Made by a program: the position numbers and the translations under genes
Shown: one piece after another, positions 17,498 to 25,359 of the stretch
Numbering within the stretch: position 1 is the first letter of the stretch
How the letters are laid out: each line of letters opens with the position of its first letter
The notes under the pieces: generated by a model
What the model was told of the DNA's origin: nothing
What the model saw: only the letters and a program-made list of their open reading frames with translations
The model's database searches: none
Source: Streptomyces griseoviridis
Lineage (GTDB): Bacteria > Actinomycetota > Actinomycetes > Streptomycetales > Streptomycetaceae
Direction of reading: 5' to 3'
Length of the DNA stretch: 64,000 bases
Assembly (NCBI RefSeq): GCF_005222485.1
Contig: NZ_CP029078.1
Location: forward strand, 3,500,001 to 3,564,000

Positions 17498-17508
17498 TCC
17501 CCGGCAGC

Positions 17509-17740
17509 CACGCCCGCCCGCGCCTCCACGCCCGCCCGCGCCTCCACGCCCGCCCGCGCGCCGGTGCCCGCCGCCCGTCCCGCGCGCTCCCCCGCGCCCG
17601 TGATCACCGCCTTGATCGCCGCCATGATCGCCGCATTGATCACCACCGTGCCCGCCACCGCCGTCATTCCGCCATTCCGCCGTCGTCCCGTCGTGATCTC
17701 GTCGTCCCGTCGTGATCCCGTGATCGCGTGATCCCGTCAT
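17509..17740. repeat. Low-complexity repeats upstream of the ROK gene
   Basis: Three copies of an 18-bp unit (CACGCCCGCCCGCGCCTC) from 17509, then GTGATC- and CGTCCCGTCGTGATC-type repeats to about 17740. In the minus direction this is in frame with the ROK gene and would encode a Gly/Arg/Asp/His-rich extension. Confidence 0.7.
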
Positions 17741-17772
17741 CCCGTCCACCCCGCCATTCTCCTCCGCCCTTG

Positions 17773-17799
17773 CACTTTGGCAACAGCGTTGCCAAAGTG
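17773..17799. promoter_or_regulatory. Perfect palindromic operator between ROK gene and oxidoreductase gene
   Basis: CACTTTGGCAAC (17773-17784), a 3-bp centre AGC, then the exact reverse complement GTTGCCAAAGTG (17788-17799). It ends six bases before the ATG of the Gfo/Idh/MocA gene, so binding would block that promoter, and it also lies upstream of the divergent ROK repressor gene. Size and symmetry suit a dimeric HTH protein. Confidence 0.8.
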
Positions 17800-17805
17800 G
17801 ACGGC

Positions 17806-18891
17806 ATGACTGGTAATCCCCCCGGCTCCCCCCTCCGCGTGGGCCTCGTCGGCTACGGTCTCGCGGGCTCCGTCTTCCACGCCCCGCTGATCGCCGCGAC
17901 CGAGGGCCTCGTCCTGGACACGGTGGCCACCTCAAACCCCGAGCGGCAGCGGCAGGCCCGCGCCGAGTTCCCCGACGTCCGCGTGGCGCCGACCCCGGAC
18001 GAACTGTTCGCCCGCGCCGCCGAGTTGGACCTGATCGTCATCGCGTCGCCCAACAAGACGCATGTGCCGTTCGCCATCGCCGCCCTGGAGGCCGGGGCGC
18101 CGGTGGTCGTGGACAAGCCGGTGGCCGGCACCGCGGCCGAGGCCCGCGAGCTGGCCGCCCTCGCCGAGGAACGCGGGCTGCTCCTGTCGGTCTTCCAGAA
18201 CCGGCGCTGGGACAACGACTTCCTCACCCTCCGCAAGCTGATCGCGGACGGCGCTCTCGGCGACGTCTGGCGCTTCGAGTCGCGGTTCGAGCGCTGGCGT
18301 CCGCAACCCAAGGGCGGCTGGCGGGAGTCCGGGGACCCGGCGGAGATCGGAGGGCTGCTGTACGACCTCGGCAGCCATGTCGTCGACCAGGCCCTGGTCC
18401 TCTTCGGCCCGGCGACCCGGGTCTACGCGGAGGCGGACGTGCGCCGCTCGGGCGCGGAGACCGACGACGACTCCTTCATCGCGCTCACCCACGCGAGTGG
18501 CGTCCGCTCGCATCTGTACGTCTCGGCGACGACCGCGCAACTCGGCCCGCGCTTCAGGGTGTTGGGGTCGCGTGCCGGATACGTCAAGTACGGCCTCGAC
18601 CCGCAGGAGGCGGAGCTGCGCGACGGCCGGCGCCCCGGCGGCCGGGCCGACTGGGGCACGGAGCCCGAGTCGATGTGGGGCCGCGTCGGCGCCGGCGAGT
18701 CCCCGCTGACCGGCGGCGGCACCCCCGAGCCGACGCTCCCCGGCGACTACCCCGCGTACTACGCGGCGGTGGCCAAGGCCCTCACCGAGGGCGGGCCCAA
18801 CCCGGTGACCGCGGCGGAGGCGGCGGACGCCCTCGACGTCCTGGAGGCGGCCCGCCGTTCGGCCCGTGACGGAGTGGCGGTCGACCTGTGA
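17806..18891 (+). CDS. Gfo/Idh/MocA-family NAD(P)-dependent oxidoreductase
   Basis: A 361-residue dehydrogenase. The Rossmann motif GLVGYGLAG is near residue 12, the EKP-like element appears as VDKPVAGT (~residue 103), and GGLLYDLGSHVVDQ supplies the conserved active-site His region. Family members oxidise sugars, inositols or biliverdin-like substrates; the substrate here is unknown, but a ROK regulator next door suggests a sugar. ATG at 17806 follows the operator within 6 bp and lacks a Shine-Dalgarno, so the mRNA may be leaderless. A GTG three codons earlier lies inside the operator. The stop overlaps the next start (GTGA). Confidence 0.92.
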   Translation: MTGNPPGSPLRVGLVGYGLAGSVFHAPLIAATEGLVLDTVATSNPERQRQARAEFPDVRVAPTPDELFARAAELDLIVIASPNKTHVPFAIAALEAGAPVVVDKPVAGTAAEARELAALAEERGLLLSVFQNRRWDNDFLTLRKLIADGALGDVWRFESRFERWRPQPKGGWRESGDPAEIGGLLYDLGSHVVDQALVLFGPATRVYAEADVRRSGAETDDDSFIALTHASGVRSHLYVSATTAQLGPRFRVLGSRAGYVKYGLDPQEAELRDGRRPGGRADWGTEPESMWGRVGAGESPLTGGGTPEPTLPGDYPAYYAAVAKALTEGGPNPVTAAEAADALDVLEAARRSARDGVAVDL

Positions 18892-19394
18892 CGCACAGCG
18901 GCGGAGTCACCCCGAAGTTCCAGCCGGAGATCACACCCTCCGTCGCGGAACTGGAGGCGCAGGAACGGCGCCTGGTCTTCAGCCGGTTCACCCATGACGA
19001 CGCGTGGGCGCTCGGCTCGCTCCTGGTGGAGCTGGCCCGGGAGCGCCAGGCGCCGGTGGCGATCGACATCCATCGGGCGGGGCAGCAGCTGTTCCATGCC
19101 GCGCTGCCGGGTTCGGTGCCCGACAACGACGTCTGGATCGCCCGCAAACGCCGGGTGGTGGAGCGCTATCAGAGCGCGTCGTACCTGGTAGGGAGCCGTT
19201 TCCGGGCGAAGGGGACGACGTTCGAGGAGTCCTCGCGGCTCGATCAGGACCGGTACGCGGCGCACGGCGGCTCGTTCCCGATCACCGTGGAGGGCGTGGG
19301 TGTGGTCGGGGCGGTGACGGTGAGCGGTCTGCCCCAGTTGGAGGACCACCGGTTCGTGGTGGCGGCGATCGAGGAGTTTCTCGGCGGGCGCTGA
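18888..19394 (+). CDS. UPF0303 / HbpS-GlcG-like domain protein
   Basis: A 168-residue protein of the haem-degrading-domain (DUF336-like) superfamily in its UPF0303 form. Visible marks are LVELARERQAPVAIDIHRAGQQLFHAALPG, then SSYLVG and GGSFPITVEGVGVVGAVTVSGLPQLEDH near the C terminus. Some relatives bind haem or corrinoids, but UPF0303 proteins have no settled function. GTG overlaps the oxidoreductase stop by 4 bp, so the two are translated together and probably serve the same pathway. Confidence 0.85.
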   Translation: MTHSGGVTPKFQPEITPSVAELEAQERRLVFSRFTHDDAWALGSLLVELARERQAPVAIDIHRAGQQLFHAALPGSVPDNDVWIARKRRVVERYQSASYLVGSRFRAKGTTFEESSRLDQDRYAAHGGSFPITVEGVGVVGAVTVSGLPQLEDHRFVVAAIEEFLGGR

Positions 19395-19478
19395 GCGCGT
19401 CGCCGTCTCGGCGGGAAGAGTCTGCGGCACCCTCCGGTTGGCACCGCTGTTGGCACACCGACCGGAGGGACAGCCAGG

Positions 19479-20348
19479 ATGAGTGACGGCACGTTGAAGG
19501 AATCCGTCGGACGGTACGGCGTGTGGAGCGTGGGCCTGCGCTCCGAGGACCCGACCCGGCGCGGTGAACTAGCCGAGGTGGCGGCCGAGTTGCAGGATCT
19601 TGGGTTCGGCGCGGTGTGGCTGGGCGGCAACAGCGCGGCGCGGCACGCCGAGCCGCTGGTGGCGGCGACGTCGAAGCTGGTCGTCGGCACCAGCATCCAG
19701 AGCATCTGGCAGTACGACGCCGAGGAGTCCGCGGCGGCGTTCGCCGAGCTGGAGTCGGCGCACCCCGGCCGCTTCGTGCTGGGGCTCGGTGTGAGCCACG
19801 CGAAGCTGGCGGAGCAGTACCGGCGCCCGTACTCCGCGCTGGTCGGCTATCTCGACGCCCTGGACGCGGCCGGCGTCCCGGCGGACCGCCGTCTCCTCGC
19901 CGCGCTGGGCCCGAAGACGCTCGAACTCTCCCGCGACCGGGCGGCGGGCGCGATCCCGTACCTGGTCACCCCGGAGCACACGGCGTACGCGCGCGGGATT
20001 CTCGGCGTCCCCCCGCTGCTGGCACCGGAGTTGATGGTGGTCATGGAGCCCGACCCGGCGACGGCCCGCGCGCTGGCCCGCGAGGCCCTCGCCTCCTACC
20101 TCTCGCTGCCCAACTACACGAAGAACTTCCTCCGCCACGGCTTCACCGAGGACGACCTGGCGGACGGCGGCAGCGACCGGCTGATCGACAGGGTCTTCGC
20201 CTGGGGTGACGACAGCACGATCCGCGCCCGCGTCGCGGAGTTCCAGGAGGCGGGCGCGGACCATCTGGCCCTCCAGCTGATCGACGCGAACCCCCGGGAC
20301 AGCCTCCCGAGGGCGGGGTGGCGCAGGCTGGCGGCGCTGCTGGGCTGA
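19479..20348 (+). CDS. LLM-class F420-dependent oxidoreductase
   Basis: A 289-residue luciferase-like TIM-barrel enzyme. It shows the N-terminal ELAEVAAELQDLGFGAVWLGGN, the F420-contact region FVLGLGVSHAKLAEQY, and a C-terminal EAGADHLALQLID. These enzymes use reduced F420 or FMN; the subgroup with the short VWLGG N terminus (TIGR03620-like) is common in mycobacteria and streptomycetes with unassigned substrates. The GGAGGG ribosome-binding site lies before ATG 19479. It follows the UPF0303 gene by 84 bp on the same strand and may be in the same unit. Confidence 0.9.
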   Translation: MSDGTLKESVGRYGVWSVGLRSEDPTRRGELAEVAAELQDLGFGAVWLGGNSAARHAEPLVAATSKLVVGTSIQSIWQYDAEESAAAFAELESAHPGRFVLGLGVSHAKLAEQYRRPYSALVGYLDALDAAGVPADRRLLAALGPKTLELSRDRAAGAIPYLVTPEHTAYARGILGVPPLLAPELMVVMEPDPATARALAREALASYLSLPNYTKNFLRHGFTEDDLADGGSDRLIDRVFAWGDDSTIRARVAEFQEAGADHLALQLIDANPRDSLPRAGWRRLAALLG

Positions 20349-20469
20349 GGCGCGTCGGCCCGGGGTCCGGGCGGGCCCGTCGCGCCACCGTCCAACGGGC
20401 TTACGCCGAGGCGCCGTTCAGGTAAGCCGCCCTCGGGCTCCGTTCAAGGGCGGCGCCCCCGGGCCCCGT

Positions 20470-21366
20470 TCAGCGGGCCGCGTCGAGGATTCGTCCGGCG
20501 AGTTCCAGGGCCTGGTCGACCTCCTCGGCGATGTACATCAGCTCGACGAAGACGTGGTCGACGTCGGTCTCGTCGCCCGCGCGGACGACGGTGGCGACGA
20601 TGTCGTCCAGCGAGGCCGTCGCCGTCGGGTTGATCCGCAGGACGACGTCGACGGCGCCCGGGTCGCGGCCGTACCCCTCAGCGAGGGCGCGGATGCGGGC
20701 CAGCGGCTCGTTGACGGAGGCCGGGTCGAACACCACGGCGCCGGGCACCGCGACCGGCAGCCAGCCGTCCGCCCGGCGGGCGATCCTGCGCAGCGCGGCC
20801 GGTGCCGCCCCGCCCAGATAGATCGGGGGCCGCGGCTTGCGGGCGGGCCTGAGGTCAGCATGGGTGGCCGGAACGGTCCAGTAACTCCCTTGGTAGGAGG
20901 CCGGGTCGGTGGTCCAGAGCGCTTCGAGCGCGTCGAGGCTCTCGTCCAGCCGGGCACCCCGCTTCTCCATGGGGAGGCCGACCGCCTGGTACTCCTCGGG
21001 CGACCAGCCGACGCCGAAGCCCGCGAGCAGCCGGCCGCCGCTGACCAGGTCGATGGTGGTGAGCGAACGCTCCAGCAGGGCCGGTGGGTACCAGGTGGCG
21101 TTGAGCACGTTGCTGCCGATGAGCGGCCGTTCGGTGACGGTGGCGGCGATGGTCATCAACGCGAAGGGATCGAGGCGGCGGTTGAAGCCCTCGGGGATGG
21201 TGTCGGTGCCCGCGTAGCCGACGATCGGCCGCACAGGCGCGAGCAGCCGGTCGCCGACCCAGAGACTGTCCGCTCCGAGGCTCTCGGCCTGCCGGGCGAA
21301 CCCTGCCACCTGATCGGCCTGCCGGGCCATCGACCCGAACTGCGGAAGCGTGAAACCGATACGCAT
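20470..21366 (-). CDS. LLM-class F420-dependent oxidoreductase
   Basis: A 298-residue luciferase-like enzyme: MRIGFTLPQFG start, ADSLWVGDRLL, LLAGFGVGWSPEEYQAVG (cofactor-binding loop) and RKPRPPIYLGGAAPAALRRIARRADGWLP. It is of the TIGR03619-like F420 group. ATG at 21366 is chosen because AGGAG lies nine bases upstream and it begins at the conserved strand; the frame starts 24 bases earlier. Convergent with the previous LLM gene. Confidence 0.92.
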   Translation of the reverse strand: MRIGFTLPQFGSMARQADQVAGFARQAESLGADSLWVGDRLLAPVRPIVGYAGTDTIPEGFNRRLDPFALMTIAATVTERPLIGSNVLNATWYPPALLERSLTTIDLVSGGRLLAGFGVGWSPEEYQAVGLPMEKRGARLDESLDALEALWTTDPASYQGSYWTVPATHADLRPARKPRPPIYLGGAAPAALRRIARRADGWLPVAVPGAVVFDPASVNEPLARIRALAEGYGRDPGAVDVVLRINPTATASLDDIVATVVRAGDETDVDHVFVELMYIAEEVDQALELAGRILDAAR

Positions 21367-21400
21367 GAGACGTCTCCTCATGTGAGTCACTTCTGAGGAA

Positions 21401-21414
21401 GTTCAACGTTCAAC
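21401..21414. promoter_or_regulatory. Tandem GTTCAAC motif upstream of the LLM gene
   Basis: GTTCAACGTTCAAC, two 7-bp units back to back with a central AACGTT palindrome, lies 35-48 bases before the minus-strand start at 21366, where an operator would sit. No regulator gene is adjacent. Confidence 0.35.
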
Positions 21415-21527
21415 TCCTCTTCTCCGAGCGTAAGTCCCCGCGGCCCACCGGGACCGCTCCGATCCAGCCACAGCGCCGCCGGTCACCCGCCTGACCAAAG
21501 GTCAGCACCGCGAGACGGCGGCGCCCG

Positions 21528-21596
21528 TCCGGCGAAACGGTGGTGATTCCTCCGGAAAAACGGTGGCGGTCCCTCCGGAAAAACGGTGGCGACCCC
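21528..21596. repeat. Three tandem 23-bp repeats upstream of the RiPP operon
   Basis: Units at 21528-21550, 21551-21573 and 21574-21596 all begin TCCGG and contain AAACGGTGG; the last two differ at two positions. The ~2-helical-turn period places each copy on the same DNA face, as in activator-binding iterations. Confidence 0.85.
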
Positions 21597-21665
21597 TCCA
21601 CCGAATCAACACCCCGCCCGAACCGATCCGCTTTCTTGATCGAGAATTCCGCCGAAGCCGGGGTG

Positions 21666-21694
21666 TTGTGGAGGGTGTCCCTTTTCGATACGCT
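21666..21694 (+). promoter_or_regulatory. Candidate promoter of the RiPP operon
   Basis: TTGTGG (21666-21671), a 17-bp spacer and TACGCT (21689-21694) match the primary sigma factor pattern. It lies 70 bp downstream of the 23-bp repeats and ~90 bp before the MFS gene. Confidence 0.45.
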
Positions 21695-21782
21695 CACCAA
21701 CCTCAACGGCCGTAAGTCCACTTGCTCCAGGGGGAAATGTGGATGCGTTCGTCCCGGTAATCCTCTCTGCGCGGGATTCTTG

Positions 21783-23039
21783 ATGGGCGAGGCCGAGGAG
21801 ATTTTAAGACCTCCAGGTCCCGACTTATCCGAGGCACCGCCCTCACCTCCTTTACGAAGACGGAATTTCTTTCTCTTCTGGACGGCGGGTGCCGTCGACG
21901 GTCTCGGAACGTGCGCTTCCGCTCTCTTTCTTCCGCTGATCCTGCTGGGCGCCGGATATCCGGCCGGACTCACCGGCCTCGTCGCGTCGACGGCACTGGT
22001 CAGCGGACTGGTGGTCGCACCGGTCGCGGGTGTCTTCGCCGACCGGTGGCCCCGCAAGCCGATGATGTGCGCCGCGGCCCTGGTCGCCGCGGGCGCCATG
22101 GGATCGGTGTTCGCGGCCGTGGCGCTCGGCCGGGTCGCCCTCGTCCACGTACTCGTCGCGGCCGTCGTCGAACAGGCCGCGGGCGCCACCTACGGAGCCG
22201 CCGCCTCCGGGACGATCCGACGGCTGGTGCCGCCCGCCGAGTACCCCCGCGCGATCGGATACCTCCAGGCCAGGGACCAGGCGGTGCAGATCGTCGGACC
22301 CACGCTCGGCGGCGTCCTGTACCAACTGGCCCGGTGGGTGCCCCTGCTCGCGGACGCGCTGTCGTTCCTGCTGGTCGCGGTGTTGAGCAGGGCGATCAGC
22401 GCGGACCTGACACCCCAACGGGAAGGCCCGCCCGCGTCGTTCACCCGCGACCTCGCCGAAGGACTGCGCTTCGTCCGTGCCGAACCGTTCCTGCGCTTCG
22501 TGGTGGTGTGGACCGCCGGGATCAACGCGCTGCTCGGCGCGCTCTACTTCCACGCCGTGTTCGCCTCGCACGCCCGGGGCGCCAGCCCCTCCTCGATCGG
22601 TCTCATCCTCACTCTGTCGGGCGTCGGCGGCCTCCTCGGCGCACTCGCCGCGCCGTGGCTCGTGGCCCGGGTCCCGGCCGCGTGGATCGTGACGGGCGCG
22701 TCCTGGGCCATGGTGCCGACCGCGGCCGGACTCGCGTACGCGTCCAGGACGTGGGCCTACGGGCTGCTGCTGAGCGCGGTGTCGCTGATCGTGCCGTCCG
22801 TGGTGGTCGTGCTGCAGAGCCGGGCGGTGCTGGTCACCCCTGACCGGCTGCTGGCCCGGATGGGCACGGTGCTCGGCACCGCCGGCGAGGGCGTCGCCGT
22901 CCTCGCGCCCGTCGCGGCGGGGGTCCTGGTGGCGGCCTACGGCGGGCGCGCGATGGCGCTCGGCTGCGCCGGCGCGTTCGCCGGCCTCGCCCTGTACGCC
23001 ACCGCGCGGGCCGGACTCGTGGCCCGGGAGGCGTCATGA
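21783..23039 (+). CDS. MFS exporter of the RiPP cluster
   Basis: A 418-residue major facilitator with twelve hydrophobic segments after a ~30-residue acidic/proline-rich cytoplasmic N terminus. The loop 2-3 motif is GVFADRWPRKPMM. It resembles the enterobactin-exporter/MFS_3 type. Its stop overlaps the start of the peptidase gene (ATGA), so it is the first gene of an exporter-peptidase-precursor unit and probably exports the mature peptide (inference). ATG at 21783 starts the protein just before the first helix; the frame is open for 243 bases upstream, through a lower-GC leader. Confidence 0.87.
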   Translation: MGEAEEILRPPGPDLSEAPPSPPLRRRNFFLFWTAGAVDGLGTCASALFLPLILLGAGYPAGLTGLVASTALVSGLVVAPVAGVFADRWPRKPMMCAAALVAAGAMGSVFAAVALGRVALVHVLVAAVVEQAAGATYGAAASGTIRRLVPPAEYPRAIGYLQARDQAVQIVGPTLGGVLYQLARWVPLLADALSFLLVAVLSRAISADLTPQREGPPASFTRDLAEGLRFVRAEPFLRFVVVWTAGINALLGALYFHAVFASHARGASPSSIGLILTLSGVGGLLGALAAPWLVARVPAAWIVTGASWAMVPTAAGLAYASRTWAYGLLLSAVSLIVPSVVVVLQSRAVLVTPDRLLARMGTVLGTAGEGVAVLAPVAAGVLVAAYGGRAMALGCAGAFAGLALYATARAGLVAREAS

Positions 23040-24949
23040 CGGCGGCCAGGCCGACGACGGCCCCCCGCACCTACGGCGTGTACCGGCCGGTGCTGCCGGT
23101 GACCAGGCCCGGGCACCCGGAGCGGATGGTGTACACCGGCGACGCGGGCGGACGCTGCGAGATCTTCGTGTGGGACCGCTCCACCGACACCACCAGGCAG
23201 TTGACGGACCGGCCGCACGGCACCCTGCTGTGCGCCGTCGACGACGAGGCCGTCTGGTGGTTCGACGAGGACCCGGGCGGCATGGGCGGCTGGCGCACCC
23301 AGGACTTCGACGGCGGCCCCGACCGGCCCGCGCTGACCGGGGTGCCGTCCGGGCGGCCCGCGGGACTCGCGCTGGCCGCGGGCGGCACGGCCGCCGTCGC
23401 CATCCGCGGCCCCGAGGGACTCAGCGTCCACCTGGGACGACGCGGCGGCACCGGCAGGGCCGTGCTGCGCACGACGGAGTCCGGCACGCTCTGCGACCTC
23501 GCGCCGGACGGCGGGCTCCTGGCGCTGTCGGGACCCGCGCACTCCGCCCGCGCCGTGACCCTGCTGACCCCGGACGGCGCCACCGTCGCCGTCCTCTCCG
23601 GCACCAGGGAACGCACCTGGGCGCTCGGCTTCGCACCGGCGCACGCGCGGGCGGACGGAGCGACGGGACCGGCCGGCGGAGCGGAGCGGAGCGCCGGGCG
23701 GACGGCGATGTCCGACCGGACGCCGTTCCCCGCGCCGTTGCCCGCGCCGGTGCCGGCGCCCGGTACCTCGCCGCTGCTGGTCATGCGGGAGCGGGACGGC
23801 CGGTACCACCTGGGCACCTGGACCCTTGGGCGCGGACTGGAACTGCTGCCGTGGTGCTCGTTCGACACCGAGACGACCGCCCGCTGGTACCCGGGGTCAG
23901 ATGGCGCCCGGGTGCTGCTCAGGCAGGACCGGCACGGCCGCAGCCGGCTGTTCACCGCCGACCTCGACCGCCGCGAGCTGACCCCGGTCCCCACCCCGGA
24001 GGGCAGCATCCTGGACGCCTCCCCCGCCGCCGACGGGGACGTGCACTTCATCTGGACGGACGCGGTGAACGTGCCGCGCGCGCTGTCCCTGTCGGGGAGA
24101 CCGCTGCCCGGCCAGAGCGACTGGCGGCTGCCGCGCTTCGGCCACCGCCGGGACCTGTGGACGCCAGGGCCCGACGGCCCGGTGCACACGTTCGTCACCA
24201 CGCCCGCCGACCGTCCCGCCCCGCACCCGCTGGTCCTGCTCGTCCACGGCGGCCCGGCCGACCACGACCGCGACGCCTACGACCCCATGGTGCAGGCCCT
24301 CGTCGGCTCGGGGTACGCCGTCGCCCGCGTCAACTACCGCGGTTCCACCGGGTACGGGCCGCGCTGGCGCTCCGCCTACTCCGAGGGCGTCGGCCACACC
24401 CAGGTCGCCGACCTGGTGCGGGCCCGCGCCGACCTGCTGGAACGCGGCATCGGGCGGCCGGGCGCGGTGGGCCTGTGCGGCACGTCGTGGGGCGGCTATC
24501 TGACGCTGCTGGCCCTGGGCACCCGCCCCGAGCTGTGGGACGTCGGCGTGGCCGTGAAGCCGCTCGCCGACTGCGTCACGGCGTTCCGGCACTCCACGCC
24601 CGCCCTCCAGGCGCTGGACACCGCGCTGTTCGGCGGCACCCCGGACGAGGTGCCCGACGCGTACGCGCACGCCTCGCCGTCCTCCTACGCGGCCGCCATC
24701 CGCGCCCCGCTGCTGGTCGTCGCCGCGCGACGGGACGCCAAGTGCCCGCCCGAGCAGGTCGAGGCGTACCTGGCGGTGCTGCGGGCGGGCGGTGTGGCCC
24801 ACGAGCTGATGTGGCTGGAGTCGGGCCACGACGGCTACGACGGCGCCGACCACCTGGCCGTGATCAGACGGTCCCTCAGATTTCTCGGCCGCGGGCTGCC
24901 CCAGGCACCCGCGCCTGCCGAGCCGTCCCCGCACCGGGAGAGGAGGTGA
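23036..24949 (+). CDS. S9-family prolyl oligopeptidase-like peptidase
   Basis: A 637-residue serine peptidase/acyl hydrolase. Residues ~15-370 are a degenerate beta-propeller and ~390-620 an alpha/beta-hydrolase domain. The catalytic triad is readable: Ser484 in GTSWGG, Asp567 in ARRDAKCP and His598 in ESGHDG; the oxyanion region is HGGPADHDRD. Residues ~205-240 are a Pro/Ala-rich insertion within the propeller. It is coupled to the MFS gene by ATGA and lies five bases before the precursor gene, so leader removal or peptide trimming is the natural proposal, not shown by the sequence. Confidence 0.9.
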   Translation: MTAARPTTAPRTYGVYRPVLPVTRPGHPERMVYTGDAGGRCEIFVWDRSTDTTRQLTDRPHGTLLCAVDDEAVWWFDEDPGGMGGWRTQDFDGGPDRPALTGVPSGRPAGLALAAGGTAAVAIRGPEGLSVHLGRRGGTGRAVLRTTESGTLCDLAPDGGLLALSGPAHSARAVTLLTPDGATVAVLSGTRERTWALGFAPAHARADGATGPAGGAERSAGRTAMSDRTPFPAPLPAPVPAPGTSPLLVMRERDGRYHLGTWTLGRGLELLPWCSFDTETTARWYPGSDGARVLLRQDRHGRSRLFTADLDRRELTPVPTPEGSILDASPAADGDVHFIWTDAVNVPRALSLSGRPLPGQSDWRLPRFGHRRDLWTPGPDGPVHTFVTTPADRPAPHPLVLLVHGGPADHDRDAYDPMVQALVGSGYAVARVNYRGSTGYGPRWRSAYSEGVGHTQVADLVRARADLLERGIGRPGAVGLCGTSWGGYLTLLALGTRPELWDVGVAVKPLADCVTAFRHSTPALQALDTALFGGTPDEVPDAYAHASPSSYAAAIRAPLLVVAARRDAKCPPEQVEAYLAVLRAGGVAHELMWLESGHDGYDGADHLAVIRRSLRFLGRGLPQAPAPAEPSPHRERR

Positions 24950-24954
24950 ACATC

Positions 24955-25080
24955 ATGCAGAAGGACATCATCCACGGAGACCCGCTCGAGGGCGACGAGG
25001 AGAGCCGCAAGCCCGGCGTCGGCGTCGTCATCTACCTCCGCTCCGCGGAGGAGATGGAGGACGAGGAGACGAGCAACTAG
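24955..25080 (+). CDS. Putative RiPP precursor peptide (41 aa)
   Basis: A small gene with a near-perfect ribosome-binding site (AGGAGGTGA, 5 bases before the ATG). The peptide is strongly acidic at both ends: residues 1-20 are leader-like (DPLEGDEESRKP), residues 21-29 form a hydrophobic patch GVGVVIYLR, and residues 30-41 are SAEEMEDEETSN. No cysteine is present. Its position five bases after a peptidase gene and before a radical SAM gene marks it as the substrate. The hydrophobic patch is the likely modified region (inference). The TAG stop is at the edge of a MITE-like insertion. Confidence 0.8.
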   Translation: MQKDIIHGDPLEGDEESRKPGVGVVIYLRSAEEMEDEETSN

Positions 25081-25264
25081 GGTCTGTCGGTTGGATCAGG
25101 CGGCGCCGAGGCGCGGCGCCTTGTCGGCCGACCCGAGCGGGTCAGGACGCGTGCAGCTGCAAGGCGGAGGAGGGCGTCGACGCGGAGCGTCGGCAACCGA
25201 CGACAACGCCGCAGATGTGCGTGGCCTGGCCCGCGACCGCCGCATGATCCAACCGACAGGCCCT
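25079..25264. mobile_element. MITE-like element or IS remnant with 20-bp inverted ends
   Basis: AGGGTCTGTCGGTTGGATCA at 25079-25098 is repeated inverted, with one mismatch, at 25245-25264. The 4 bases outside/at the ends read CTAG (left, 25077-25080) and CTGG (right, 25263-25266), which fits a degraded CTAG target duplication as in some IS5-group insertions. No transposase is encoded in the ~185 bp. The TAG of the left CTAG is the precursor stop codon, so insertion left the peptide intact. Confidence 0.75.
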
Positions 25265-25359
25265 GGCACGAGGGGGCCGGCCTCGCACCCAGCGCGACCG
25301 GCCCCGACCACCCTCTGCACCGCTCACACGCGAACCGATCACCTGAGAAGAGGCCGGCC

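Noticed and set aside
24955..25080. The 41-codon ORF as a chance frame
   Set aside because: Rejected as chance because the ribosome-binding site is near perfect, spacing to the peptidase stop is five bases, and the position next to a RiPP-type radical SAM gene is as expected.
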